From contig NZ_MRDL01000043.1 in the NCBI RefSeq assembly GCF_002008365.1, positions 1-52,630 of the forward strand: a stretch of DNA of 52,630 bases. The letters are read 5' to 3'. The notes under the pieces were generated by a model. It was not told the DNA's origin. It did not search any database and saw only the letters and a program-made list of their open reading frames with translations. This stretch comes from Rhizobium leguminosarum bv. viciae USDA 2370 (lineage in GTDB: Bacteria; Pseudomonadota; Alphaproteobacteria; Rhizobiales; Rhizobiaceae). Below, one piece after another: positions 9,742 through 16,748 of the stretch (its first letter is position 1; every line of letters starts with the position of its first letter). The position numbers and the translations under genes were made by a program.

Positions 9742-10066
9742 AGCCGGGCGCAAAGGGTGGGGGAGGGGCTAGCGGCAGCACTGGCGAAGGGCGGTCCATT
9801 CGTCTCATTCCGAATGGGCGCGCCCGCGGGCCTGCCGAGAGGCGACCCTTACCACGCGGGGCTCCGGCCTTCAGCGGGTCAGTCGGGTTTCTTCCCCTTC
9901 CGGTCCGCAGGCGCGGCCCGTCATTCCTCGCGGATCAAGAAACCCTCCCTCCGCCGCCCGGCGCTTCGCTGGGCCGCTGCGCTTCGCTTGCGGTTCCGGC
10001 CTCGGCCCGCGTGACCGGGTTCGCCGTCAGGCCGCGAGAGGCGCGGCCCACGAAACGGAGACCACC
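9742..10066. other. Intergenic, GC-rich, no gene seen
   Basis: Open frames cross this stretch, but they have no ribosome binding site or recognisable protein features. It holds a short direct repeat of GCGCTTCGCT (around 9960-9990) and several GC-rich short inverted repeats. The DUF2493 gene begins directly after it, preceded by GGAG. Confidence 0.5.
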
Positions 10067-11008
10067 ATGGACCTGATCCTTCACCCCGACGACGGCTTCG
10101 AGTCCCATCACGCTCCCTCTCCGACCGACCGCTTCATCTACGAGATGCAGGTCTTCGGCTATCGCCCGTTCCAGGACGAGCCCGACCCGCGGCCATTGCC
10201 GGAAGAGCCGCAAGTCCAGTCATCGATCACCGTGATCTTCGACGCCTTCGCCGAAATGCTCGGCGACACCCGGCTGGAGCCCGATCTCGAAGACCTGTTC
10301 TGGTCGATCCCCAATCTCTTCCATCGCGCCGGCGAGCGCATCCAGCGCGAGCTCGACCGCAACGAGGAGGCGCAGCGTACCGGACAGCGCGAACAGGACG
10401 GCTCGGAGGTGAAGAGCGTCGAGCTCGAGCGTCTGATCGCCGAGGGCATCACGCTGTTGGAACGCCGCAATGCCTTCGAGTTCATGCGCGACTTTTCCGC
10501 CGATCTGTTCGAGGCGCAAACCGGGTCCGCCTGGCGGCCGCGCACCGGCTCCAAGGTCAGCCACGCAAACATGACGGCGGCGATGATCGATAGCCGCGAC
10601 TTTCTCTCCGCTCGGCGGCGCGCCGAGACCGAAGTGCTGATCCCGGCCGGCACGAAGATCGCTTTCGCCGGTGGCATGGACTATAACGACCACGACCGGA
10701 TCTGGGCCAAGCTTGATCAGGCGCATGCCAAGCATCCTGATATGGTGGTGCTGCACGGTGGCTCGCCGAAGGGTGCAGAACGTATCGCCGCCTGCTGGGC
10801 TGAAGCCCGCAAGGTGACGCAGATCACCTTCAAGCCGAATTGGACGAAACACGCCAAGGCCGCACCGTTTCGGCGCAATGACGATATGCTGTCGGTCATG
10901 CCCGCCGGATTGATCGTCTTTCCCGGAAACGGCATCACAGGCAATCTCGCCGACAAGGCACGCCGGCTCGGCATTCCGGTCTGGCAGGCATCAGGAGACG
11001 GCGCGTGA
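10067..11008 (+). CDS. DUF2493 (SLOG-like) protein
   Basis: 313 residues, start supported by ACGGAGACC before the ATG. The last 120 residues form the DUF2493 domain: VLIPAGTKIAFAGGMDYND, then MVVLHGGSPKGAERIAACWA and AGLIVFPGNGITGNLADKAR. This is the Rossmann-like SLOG fold, which binds nucleotide-related ligands; the glycine-rich GGSPKGAE loop is present. The N-terminal 190 residues are charged and helical, as in other rhizobial plasmid members. The biochemical role is unknown. It sits between the Toprim gene and a toxin-antitoxin pair. Confidence 0.87.
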   Translation: MDLILHPDDGFESHHAPSPTDRFIYEMQVFGYRPFQDEPDPRPLPEEPQVQSSITVIFDAFAEMLGDTRLEPDLEDLFWSIPNLFHRAGERIQRELDRNEEAQRTGQREQDGSEVKSVELERLIAEGITLLERRNAFEFMRDFSADLFEAQTGSAWRPRTGSKVSHANMTAAMIDSRDFLSARRRAETEVLIPAGTKIAFAGGMDYNDHDRIWAKLDQAHAKHPDMVVLHGGSPKGAERIAACWAEARKVTQITFKPNWTKHAKAAPFRRNDDMLSVMPAGLIVFPGNGITGNLADKARRLGIPVWQASGDGA

Positions 11009-11089
11009 GCGCCGTCTTCCGGATACATGGAAAAGATGGAAAACATGGAAAAATTGGATTATATGGGAATCGAAGTGGAGATCTTTGCG

Positions 11090-11350
11090 ATGAAGCAGTT
11101 CACGACAGGCGACCTCAACAAGCAGATCGGCGACGTTACCGATGCGGCAAGCCGCGAGCCGGTTGTTCTGACTCGCCACAAGAAGCCTCGCTTCGTGCTG
11201 ATGAGCTACGATCACTATGAGCGCATGCGCACCGGTGGCGACCCCCGCCGCGCCTTTCATATCTCGGAAATGCCCGCCGAGCATGCAGAACTGTTCGACG
11301 AGGCGCTCGATAAGTTGGCGCGCGGCGAAGGCTACGACGATGAGCCGTGA
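11090..11350 (+). CDS. Phd/YefM-type antitoxin
   Basis: 86 residues from the ATG at 11090, with GTGGAG nine bases upstream. The frame is open back to 11027, but that extra part is a run of GGAAAA-type repeats and adds no domain. MKQFTTGDLNKQIGDVTDAA followed by EPVVLTRHKKPRFVLMSYDHYERM is typical of the Phd/YefM DNA-binding N-terminal domain; the acidic tail would bind the toxin. The stop overlaps the next gene by 11 bases, the tight coupling expected of a toxin-antitoxin operon. Proteins of this class normally repress their own promoter; I could not identify the operator. Confidence 0.82.
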   Translation: MKQFTTGDLNKQIGDVTDAASREPVVLTRHKKPRFVLMSYDHYERMRTGGDPRRAFHISEMPAEHAELFDEALDKLARGEGYDDEP

Positions 11351-11951
11351 ATTCCGCCCCGGCGAGGTCATCTCCTATCCCTACCTCTGGGCCTGGCAGC
11401 AGCAGCGCGGTGAGACCGAAGGCCGCAAGCAGCGTCCCGTCTGCGTCGTCATCGCCATCCGCAATGCCGCCGATGGAAATACCCATTTGGCGCTTCTCGC
11501 CATCACCACCCAACCGCCGCAAACGGGTCGCGCCTCATTGGAGATCCCGGACATCGAGCGCAAGCGCGCGGGCTTAAGCGATCTGAAGCAGTGCTGGATC
11601 ATGGTCGACGAATACAACTACGATATCGTCGAGCGCTCCTGGTACATCGAGTCCGGTCAGGACATCCTCGGCCGCTTCAGCAAGTCCTTCATGGTGAAGA
11701 TCGCCAGACTGTTTGCCGAGGCGCGCGGTCGAACCGGCCGGGTCAACCGCCTCGACCGAGACTTGCCGCATCCCCGCCGCCCTCCGAAGCGACATCCCTT
11801 GAAATCACGTCTGTCACGCAGTCCGGCTCCGCAGAACTGCAGTTGCGTCAGGAGAGGCGGACAATTCGCGTGCCACGCCACCGAAGCCGTCTTTGATGAC
11901 GAGGATGGATCAGAACGGTGCCGATCTATCGCGTCGCGTCTGCCTGGTTGA
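11340..11951 (+). CDS. Probable PemK/MazF-like toxin of the TA pair
   Basis: 203 residues, starting at the ATG that overlaps the antitoxin stop. The first 140 residues (FRPGEVISYPYLWAWQQQ, RKQRPVCVVIAIRN, HLALLAITTQPP, IPDIERKRAGLSDLKQCWIM) look like a MazF/PemK-type SH3-barrel: a GxV opening strand, the KxRPVxV strand and a later basic strand. That would make it an endoribonuclease-type toxin, but the match is from pattern only. The last 60 residues (from about RLDRDLPHPRRPP) are arginine/proline-rich and unlike the family, so the original stop may have been lost by a frameshift. Its partner and layout make toxin function likely. Confidence 0.7.
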   Translation: MSREFRPGEVISYPYLWAWQQQRGETEGRKQRPVCVVIAIRNAADGNTHLALLAITTQPPQTGRASLEIPDIERKRAGLSDLKQCWIMVDEYNYDIVERSWYIESGQDILGRFSKSFMVKIARLFAEARGRTGRVNRLDRDLPHPRRPPKRHPLKSRLSRSPAPQNCSCVRRGGQFACHATEAVFDDEDGSERCRSIASRLPG

Positions 11952-12220
11952 CGGCCAGTCCGTTGACCCGAACACCACCGACGCATGCCACGCGCGCGGT
12001 GTACTCGGCGGGGCCATAACCGGCAGCCAAGGCGAGGTCTCCTGCTGACGTCGCAATCAAGGACCATTCCCGTTCTTTATGTCGCCTTTCTAAGGGACCG
12101 GCCGCGATCAGCGTCAACCCGCAAGGGGTTCCCCTTCGCTACGCTCCGGTGACGCCTGCGGCAGGCCCCTTCTTCGGGCGCCATCGGGAATGGTCCCGAT
12201 GCAACGAAGGAGACAATTCC

Positions 12221-12544
12221 ATGGCTACCACGATCGCAACCCTCACCGAAAAGACCGACGGCACTCTCGAAGGCGTCTTCGCCACCATCCGGGTCAACGC
12301 CCCAATCGCCCTCGTCCCGAACGCCAGCAAGGCGAGCGAAGAAGCCCCGGACTACCGCATCATCCACCGCAAGACCGGCTTTGAGATCGGCGCGGCCTGG
12401 AACCGCATCTCCCGCCAGACCGGCGAGGAATACATCTCTACGAAGCTCGAAGCGCCCGAGATCGGCGTGATCTTCGGCAACGTCGCCCCGGCGCCCGGCG
12501 GCGAGCCCGGCAAGAAGGTCATCCTCTGGAACAGCCCTGCCTGA
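12221..12544 (+). CDS. DUF736 protein
   Basis: 107 residues from the ATG at 12221 with GAAGGAGAC upstream; an in-frame extension to 12149 lacks a ribosome site. MATTIATLTEKTDGTLEGVFATIRVNAPI, then PDYRIIHRKTGFEIGAAWNR and EYISTKLEAPEIGVIFGNV are diagnostic of the small DUF736 family, found on almost every large rhizobial plasmid. Function is unknown; single-stranded DNA binding has been suggested for such proteins but is not shown here. A 7-base-pair hairpin (12183-12200) precedes its ribosome binding site and a stronger one (12553-12576) follows it. Confidence 0.9.
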   Translation: MATTIATLTEKTDGTLEGVFATIRVNAPIALVPNASKASEEAPDYRIIHRKTGFEIGAAWNRISRQTGEEYISTKLEAPEIGVIFGNVAPAPGGEPGKKVILWNSPA

Positions 12545-12601
12545 ACCGGACCGCCGGCCCCGAAATCGGGGCCGGCCTCCCCCATTCCAAAGGAGGCCGC
12601 C

Positions 12602-12934
12602 ATGAGCCGCTACACAATTACCGTCATCAGGACCGCATCCCGCCACTCCGACCCGGATGCCATTATCGGCTACGACCGCCCGCTTCAGACGTTCTTCCTC
12701 CAGGCATTTCCGGACGCAGGTGGCGAGAATCTCGGACTCTGGCTTGGCACTGACTTAAGGGAGTTCGAAACACTGTCGCAACTGCGGTCCGCAGCAATCG
12801 CACGCGGTTTCGACTTCATACCCTTGGCATCCGGCATTCTTCACAAGCTGCTGGACGACCATGCCCGGGAAGCGCATCACGCGGTCAGCGACACGATCAT
12901 CCAGGATCTTCTTGAGCGGACATCCGCCCGCTGA
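12602..12934 (+). CDS. Small conserved hypothetical protein
   Basis: 110 residues with a strong ribosome site (AAAGGAGGCCGCC) directly before the ATG. I do not recognise a named domain; the sequence YDRPLQTFFLQAFPD, LGLWLGTDLREFETLSQLRSAA suggests a small alpha/beta soluble protein. It is the last gene of the DUF736 unit: the two share a hairpin spacer, and a clear bidirectional terminator follows 16 bases after its stop. Confidence 0.7.
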   Translation: MSRYTITVIRTASRHSDPDAIIGYDRPLQTFFLQAFPDAGGENLGLWLGTDLREFETLSQLRSAAIARGFDFIPLASGILHKLLDDHAREAHHAVSDTIIQDLLERTSAR

Positions 12935-12950
12935 CGCAAACCCCGAACGA

Positions 12951-12982
12951 AAATAGCCCGGTACGGCGCCGGGCTATTTTTT
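12951..12982. terminator. Bidirectional rho-independent terminator
   Basis: A perfect 11-base-pair stem (12951-12961 with 12969-12979, AAATAGCCCGG arm) with a 7-base loop is followed by a T-run on the + strand and, read the other way, also ends in a T-run. It separates the convergent 12602-12934 gene and the HU gene. Confidence 0.9.
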
Positions 12983-12996
12983 GCTTGCTGACAAGA

Positions 12997-13275
12997 TTAC
13001 TTGTTCAGTGCATCCTTCAATGCCTTGGCCGGCGTAAAGGCCAGCTTTTTGGCCGCGGCAACCTTGATCGTCGCGCCGGTCGACGGGTTGCGAGCCTCGC
13101 GCTCGGGTGTCGCCTTCACCTTGAACTTGCCGAAACCGGGCAGCGACGTCTCGTTGCCGGCCACCGCGGCTTCGGTGATGGACGCGATCACCGCTTCGAC
13201 GATCGCCTTTCCCTGGGCCTTGGTGAGGCTGTGTTCGCCGGCGATCTTGTCGGCGATTTCATTGGTTGTGGTCAT
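12997..13275 (-). CDS. HU-family DNA-binding protein
   Basis: 92 residues, full length for HU. MTTTNEIADKIAGEHSLTKAQ is the N-terminal dimerisation helix pair, SLPGFGKFKVKATPERE the strand and start of the DNA-binding arm, and ARNPSTGATIKVAAAKKL the arm tip containing the conserved RNPSTG. A GGAG site lies eight bases upstream of the ATG. HU proteins bend and compact DNA; plasmid-borne copies often resemble, and may substitute for, chromosomal HU. The gene stands alone on the minus strand, closed by the bidirectional terminator. Confidence 0.95.
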   Translation of the reverse strand: MTTTNEIADKIAGEHSLTKAQGKAIVEAVIASITEAAVAGNETSLPGFGKFKVKATPEREARNPSTGATIKVAAAKKLAFTPAKALKDALNK

Positions 13276-13500
13276 TTTCTTCTCCGCATCGTTTCAGATG
13301 CAGAATCCCTGCCATTGCCGACCGGAGCTGTCATCGACATGCTGCGGCAAATGGGGCGGAAAGCCCAGGATCTCCACAGTTATTCACGTGATCACGTATC
13401 AGTAACCCGCCGACGGGCATCGAGCCCGTCCTCGGATTCGGGCGCGATACGGAGAGGAAATGTCTGCTCAGTCCATCCGAGGGTGTCATGGGTGCATGAC
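13276..13500. other. Intergenic upstream of HU, no gene seen
   Basis: This stretch holds the HU promoter region on the minus strand and the lead-in to the leader repeat on the plus strand. One sequence (TTATTCACG, about 13379) resembles a DnaA box with one mismatch, but it stands alone. Open frames here look like shadows. Confidence 0.4.
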
Positions 13501-13620
13501 GGCCTCAAGGACGAGCGGTGCCCCCAATTTTGCCTCCGCTCCGGTTCCCTGCACTCCGACAAAATCGGCACCCCCACTCGCCGCCGCTGGCGGTCGCGTT
13601 CCGCGATCCCTGACCCCGCC
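13501..13620 (+). repeat. Leader repeat, copy A
   Basis: About 120 bases closely resembling 14658-14779. Shared blocks in order are GGCCTCAAGGACG, CCAATTTT, AAAATCGG, then CTCGCCGCCGCTGGCGGTCGC and CGCGATCC(C/T)TGACCCC. The block contains a CCGCC-GCT-GGCGG hairpin and a second short stem formed by GGTCGC with GCGATCC. It ends about 55 bases before the ATG of the 54-residue gene at 13675, so it would be part of that gene's untranslated leader. Confidence 0.65.
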
Positions 13621-13674
13621 ACGCACCCATGACCGCGCACGTCGTCTTTCACAAACGTCAAGGAGACGACGACG

Positions 13675-13839
13675 ATGCTTCTGGAACAACACATTGAAGA
13701 GCTTCGCCTCGAACTGCGCGAAGCAATCGACCCGGTGGAGCGCCGCGAGATTGAAAACGAACTGGAGCTGGCGCGCGCCGAACTGGCGGTGATCACCGCA
13801 GAGCAGGAAGGCGCAATCGACACCGAGCCACCCTTCTGA
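13675..13839 (+). CDS. 54-residue conserved small protein
   Basis: A short gene with a good ribosome site (CAAGGAGACGACG) before the ATG. The product MLLEQHIEELRLELREAID continues as VERREIENELELARAELAVI and ends in EGAIDTEPPF. It is almost wholly alpha-helical and highly charged with heptad-like spacing, probably one helical hairpin. I recognise the type as a small plasmid protein of rhizobia without a known role. It is preceded by leader repeat copy A and followed by a strong hairpin, so it looks like an independent transcription unit. Confidence 0.75.
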   Translation: MLLEQHIEELRLELREAIDPVERREIENELELARAELAVITAEQEGAIDTEPPF

Positions 13840-13860
13840 GGGTGGCTTTCGCCATGTCGC

Positions 13861-13899
13861 CTGGCCTGACGCGCCGGATCGACCGGCGCTTCAGGCCAG
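13861..13899. terminator. Strong hairpin after the 54-residue gene
   Basis: Arms 13861-13877 and 13883-13899 pair over 16 of 17 positions around a 5-base loop (outer arm CTGGCCTGA, inner arm GCGCCGG). There is no T-run, so it may be a stability element rather than a simple intrinsic terminator. A second hairpin (AGAACCT-GCGG-AGGTTCT) lies at 13924-13941. Confidence 0.55.
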
Positions 13900-14037
13900 C
13901 TTCGCTCGCCACCGGCAGGTGTCAGAACCTGCGGAGGTTCTTGTGGGAAGGGCGGAAGCGGTGGGATACCCCCACTCCTGTTTCGCTCCCATGCCATCGA
14001 CATCAGGATGGCATCCGCCTCCGCGGCACTCCCTTCG

Positions 14038-14313
14038 CTATCGATCACCCGATGCATCTTCCCGGATATGCGGTTTCGGCCCGTATCCGCGAGACCGCCT
14101 CTTTCGCAAAAGCTGAAGGAACAGCCTGACCGCCTCTTCCTCCCGCGCGAAATGATGCTCCCGCCTTTGACCTCTTGCGCCGATACGACCCCATCGACGG
14201 ATGAGACAGGCCTCGCCGAACAGGTTGGGCTCGATCGACATGGCATAGTAGCGGGCCATGTTTTTCTTGGCGTCGATGCGTTCGACATAGAGCTGGTAGC
14301 GTTGCGCGATCAT
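14038..14313 (-). CDS. WGR-domain protein
   Basis: 91 residues. The sequence YVERIDAKKNMARYYAMSIE, then GEACLIRRWGRIGARGQRRE and ARAVRLF-like helix (EEEAVRLFLQLLRKRRSRGY) covers one complete WGR domain, with the name motif present as RWGRIG. Stand-alone WGR proteins are common on rhizobial plasmids; in PARP enzymes this domain binds nucleic acid, so a DNA-binding role is inferred. I see no clear ribosome site before the ATG at 14313, so the start is less certain. It faces the 54-residue gene across a hairpin-rich gap. Confidence 0.85.
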   Translation of the reverse strand: MIAQRYQLYVERIDAKKNMARYYAMSIEPNLFGEACLIRRWGRIGARGQRREHHFAREEEAVRLFLQLLRKRRSRGYGPKPHIREDASGDR

Positions 14314-14657
14314 GACACGGAGAATCGGGCAGGGCCGACTCGGCGTCCAACGACATGTTTGAATCGGTCGGCCTCTATTGATTCATGGCGGTGATGGGTT
14401 GTCGGAAGGGGCAGCATGATCCGGGCGAGCCGCCTGCGGCGGACGGTGCTATTCGCTGGCGCTCACGGAGCCCGTAAGCGGTCTCCGCCCATTTGGGTGA
14501 CGCCCCTCTCGCGGCTGCCGCATCCTCAGTGCGATTATCTGCACGAGCAGCCAGACGAAAAGGTTGCAGGGCCGGCTGCGCTCGGCAAACGGTCACGTCG
14601 CCTGTCGGCGACGTGGTCTATCTCTCTCTGACTTCCTATTGTCGCATTCGCCCCGGC
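14314..14657. other. Intergenic, no gene seen
   Basis: Between the WGR gene and leader repeat copy B. Short open frames exist on both strands without ribosome sites or recognisable features. Confidence 0.4.
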
Positions 14658-14779
14658 GGCCTCAAGGACGTCGCGGCCCCTCCAATTTTTTCCGCTGCGC
14701 CGCTGACGCGACACAACGAAAAAATCGGTTCCTCCGCTCGCCGCCGCTGGCGGTCGCTATCGCGATCCTTGACCCCTTG
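14658..14779 (+). repeat. Leader repeat, copy B
   Basis: Second copy of the structured block at 13501-13620, with the same order of conserved segments and compensated hairpins, but many base differences in the spacer between CCAATTTTT and AAAAATCGG. It ends about 48 bases before the ATG at 14828. Confidence 0.65.
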
Positions 14780-14796
14780 GGTCGCCAATGCGGGCA

Positions 14797-14821
14797 CCTT
14801 TTCGTCAGAACGAAAAGGAGG
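14797..14821 (+). promoter_or_regulatory. Hairpin overlapping the ribosome binding site
   Basis: A perfect 9-base-pair stem (CCTTTTCGT, 14797-14805, with ACGAAAAGG, 14810-14818) around the loop CAGA takes in the first half of the AAGGAGG ribosome site (14815-14821) of the gene at 14828. Folding would hide part of the site, so translation control is possible. Confidence 0.55.
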
Positions 14822-14827
14822 CTTCTT

Positions 14828-15310
14828 ATGTCTGATTTCAACTTTCTCATGCTTCATGCCAAACTCGCCGGCTTCAAGCTTCTGGTGAGCGCGAACCGTA
14901 TCGGCTGCGAGGATGAATTCTCAAAGATGCTCCACGACCGGCTGATGGCCGGCCTTGATGGGGCGATCCGCTCGACGCGCCACATCATGGACCTGCAACG
15001 CGAGTTGGTCATCGGGGACGATTTGGAGGGGACGATATCGTGCCAACTCCAAGGCGAGGAGGAAGTCCTCGCCCGCCGCACGTTTGTGCTCCTCGATGAG
15101 CTAGAGATCGATTACTTCACCTATGAGTATCGGGTCAACGGCGGTGAATGGCACAACGCCTTGTCGGCAGACTGCGACGGCATCGAGATCAGCTATCCGA
15201 CGACCGTCTCGGTGAGCGACACGGAGATCGGCCCCCTCGCTACGATCATCCACGATATTGCGCGGGAAACAGGTATTGCCATCAGCGTTGCGCGCGTCGT
15301 TTACGCTTGA
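14828..15310 (+). CDS. Conserved hypothetical protein, 160 residues
   Basis: Start at the ATG 14828, seven bases after AAGGAGG; the frame is open further upstream through leader repeat B, but that part is non-coding in character. The N-terminal half is helical (LMLHAKLAGFKLLVSANRIG, EDEFSKMLHDRLMAGLDGAI), the C-terminal half strand-rich and acidic. I do not recognise a named family. There is no signal peptide or membrane span. It is a single-gene unit between leader repeat B and a perfect terminator. Confidence 0.7.
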   Translation: MSDFNFLMLHAKLAGFKLLVSANRIGCEDEFSKMLHDRLMAGLDGAIRSTRHIMDLQRELVIGDDLEGTISCQLQGEEEVLARRTFVLLDELEIDYFTYEYRVNGGEWHNALSADCDGIEISYPTTVSVSDTEIGPLATIIHDIARETGIAISVARVVYA

Positions 15311-15318
15311 GCTGATGG

Positions 15319-15347
15319 GACGAGAGGCCGTTCCGCCTCTCGTCTTT
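15319..15347 (+). terminator. Rho-independent terminator
   Basis: A perfect 10-base-pair stem (GACGAGAGGC with GCCTCTCGTC) around CGTTCC, followed by TTT, starting 9 bases after the stop of the 160-residue gene. Another perfect 10-base-pair stem (GAGGGGAGAG arm) lies at 15394-15422. Confidence 0.75.
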
Positions 15348-15511
15348 CCCATTGGCTTGACCGCTTGCAGGCATCGAGCCAGCGCGCGTTCCTGAGGGGA
15401 GAGACTTGCCGCCTCTCCCCTCAAACACCCCTCTCCCTGTGGTGCGGGATGACACCCGCCCGGCCTTTCGGGCCGGTTGGCGGACGCTGCCGCGACTTTC
15501 CCAAACAAGAC

Positions 15512-15579
15512 GGAGAGGATGAACTCCTTGCGCTGCGCCCGCATTCTTCGGTCATCCGCTCCAGGTGTTCATCCTCTCC
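15512..15579. repeat. 13-base perfect inverted repeat
   Basis: GGAGAGGATGAAC at 15512-15524 and its exact complement at 15567-15579, separated by 42 bases. GACGG just outside the left arm also finds a partner, CCGTC, 14 bases beyond the right arm. Confidence 0.75.
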
Positions 15580-15669
15580 TGCAGTGCGCTCGCCGTCTCA
15601 TCGTTCGCATGTCGTCGATGCCCGTTCCCTCCGGTCCTCTCGACTCCTCACGACGACAGCTCGCTTCAG

Positions 15670-15816
15670 CATCTCCCATCAAATCGGCCTGGGCACCGTG
15701 CTGTTCCTCCGGCGCGGATCACAGGCTTGCCCCTGTGAGCGCTATTGCTTTGTCTCACGACTCGCAACAGCATCAGCGCCTCGGGCACGGTGTCCAGGCC
15801 GATTTGATGGGAGATG
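15670..15816. repeat. 32-base inverted repeat with 83-base loop
   Basis: Bases 15670-15701 pair with 15785-15816 with a single mismatch. The enclosed 83 bases contain a further hairpin, CACAGG-CTTGCC-CCTGTG. Transcribed in either direction this would give a long stable stem. Confidence 0.8.
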
Positions 15817-15824
15817 GCAGGATA

Positions 15825-15846
15825 GGCTATCGGTATACCGTTAGCC
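15825..15846. promoter_or_regulatory. 22-base palindrome, operator-like
   Basis: The core CGGTATACCG is flanked by GGCTAT on the left and TTAGCC on the right, so 20 of 22 positions are symmetric. It lies 8 bases after the long inverted repeat. The size and symmetry fit a dimeric regulator site; the regulator is unknown. Confidence 0.45.
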
Positions 15847-16009
15847 GTTTTCGCCCGAGGGACGATGGCCGAGAGGCGTGATCAGTGCCGGAATCTGTCG
15901 CCGCTTATTCGCAGGGGTAGGGGTCTGCCGGGGACATGGATTTGGGCTTGGTAGAGATCGTTCGGCGGCAGAAAGAGGCACCTTCTCACGGCGGCACATT
16001 AGATCGCTG

Positions 16010-16330
16010 GTCTGTGAATCGGCGAGCGGGCAATTCCCCCGCTTCGCCAATCAGGCGTTCTCGCGTTTCGGCGGTTGGGCTGGTCGGTGGATCAGCGAAT
16101 AGGTTCGTCAGCGATTGTGCGGCTCGGAGAATAGGTGAGGGGGTGCTTCGCCAACTGCGCGCATCGGCAAACCGGCGATCGCGCTTATTGCTCATAGACG
16201 ATTTCAGCGAATAGGTGGTTGAGCCAATTAGCTTTTTGCGGATTGGGAGTATGAACCGATAGGTAGCTTCGCGAACCGACGGTTCGGCGATTGCGCGGAT
16301 GAGCGATCTTGCGAATGAACGTCGAGGCTG
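16010..16330. repeat. Degenerate GCGAAT/GCGATT array
   Basis: Over about 320 bases words such as GCGAATAGG, GGCGATTG, GGCGATCG, TTCGCCAA and TTCGCGAA recur at intervals of roughly 10-11 bases or multiples. CAGCGAATAGGT occurs twice exactly (about 16094 and 16206). It has no clean unit and no gene. It resembles decayed iteron-like DNA. Confidence 0.45.
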
Positions 16331-16565
16331 CTTTTAGCGGGGAGGCTTTTACCTGCCAATTGCCAAGGTAAGCCGCCAGTTCCTCGGGCGTTGGGTACCG
16401 ACTGCTTGAGAAATTCCAGGAACGCTGCCACGCGAGCGCTGAGCAGATGTCGCGACGGATTTAGCGCCGATAATGCGATCGCAGATCATCAGCAGGTGCA
16501 GGTTCAAGACGTCGTTTGTGCGTGGCCGCGGGTGAGGCAAACGACCTTGCGGCGAGCCTCGGTCT

Positions 16566-16748
16566 TCAACACGAGCCTTTTAGATGGTATGCCGCCCGAT
16601 CAGCAGAGTCCCTATCCGAGCGATGGAGGTTGATGATCCGAGCGGCATCTTTGGAGCTTATTCCGTGCTTCTTCGCGAAATAATCGACGTCATATGGATC
16701 GGAAATCTTCTTGCGTGCGTCCTGCTCGATTTGCTGACGTCGCTGCAT
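16566..16748 (-). CDS. Small DUF3606-like protein
   Basis: 60 residues with a good ribosome site (AAGAGGAGAA) before the ATG at 16748. The stretch DPYDVDYFAKKHGISSKDAARIIN resembles the DUF3606 pattern (xPYExxYWAKKFGVSxEQLxxAV), a small helical protein of unknown function common in rhizobia. The C-terminus is charged. It stands alone on the minus strand in the non-coding region. Assignment to DUF3606 is from pattern only. Confidence 0.65.
   Translation of the reverse strand: MQRRQQIEQDARKKISDPYDVDYFAKKHGISSKDAARIINLHRSDRDSADRAAYHLKGSC

Larger units (their letters stand above)
15348..16009. other. Non-coding region dense in inverted repeats
   Basis: No open frame here has a ribosome site together with plausible protein composition. 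The stretch is dominated by stem-forming sequence: 15394-15422, about 15459-15476 (CCGGCC/GGCCGG), 15512-15579, 15670-15816 and the palindrome at 15825-15846. It may be a plasmid origin, a structured RNA or a dead intergenic island. Confidence 0.5.

Noticed and set aside
7207..9753. 848-codon open frame on the minus strand
   Set aside because: It is the antisense shadow of the methylase-helicase and Toprim genes, whose motifs are intact on the plus strand; its product is arginine-rich without any domain.
11926..12117. 63-codon minus-strand open frame
   Set aside because: No ribosome site, overlaps the toxin tail, and no recognisable sequence.
13373..13392. DnaA-box-like TTATTCACG
   Set aside because: A single site with one mismatch, no cluster and no replication gene beside it.
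15841..16050. 69-codon minus-strand open frame
   Set aside because: Starts inside the degenerate repeat region, with no ribosome site or family.
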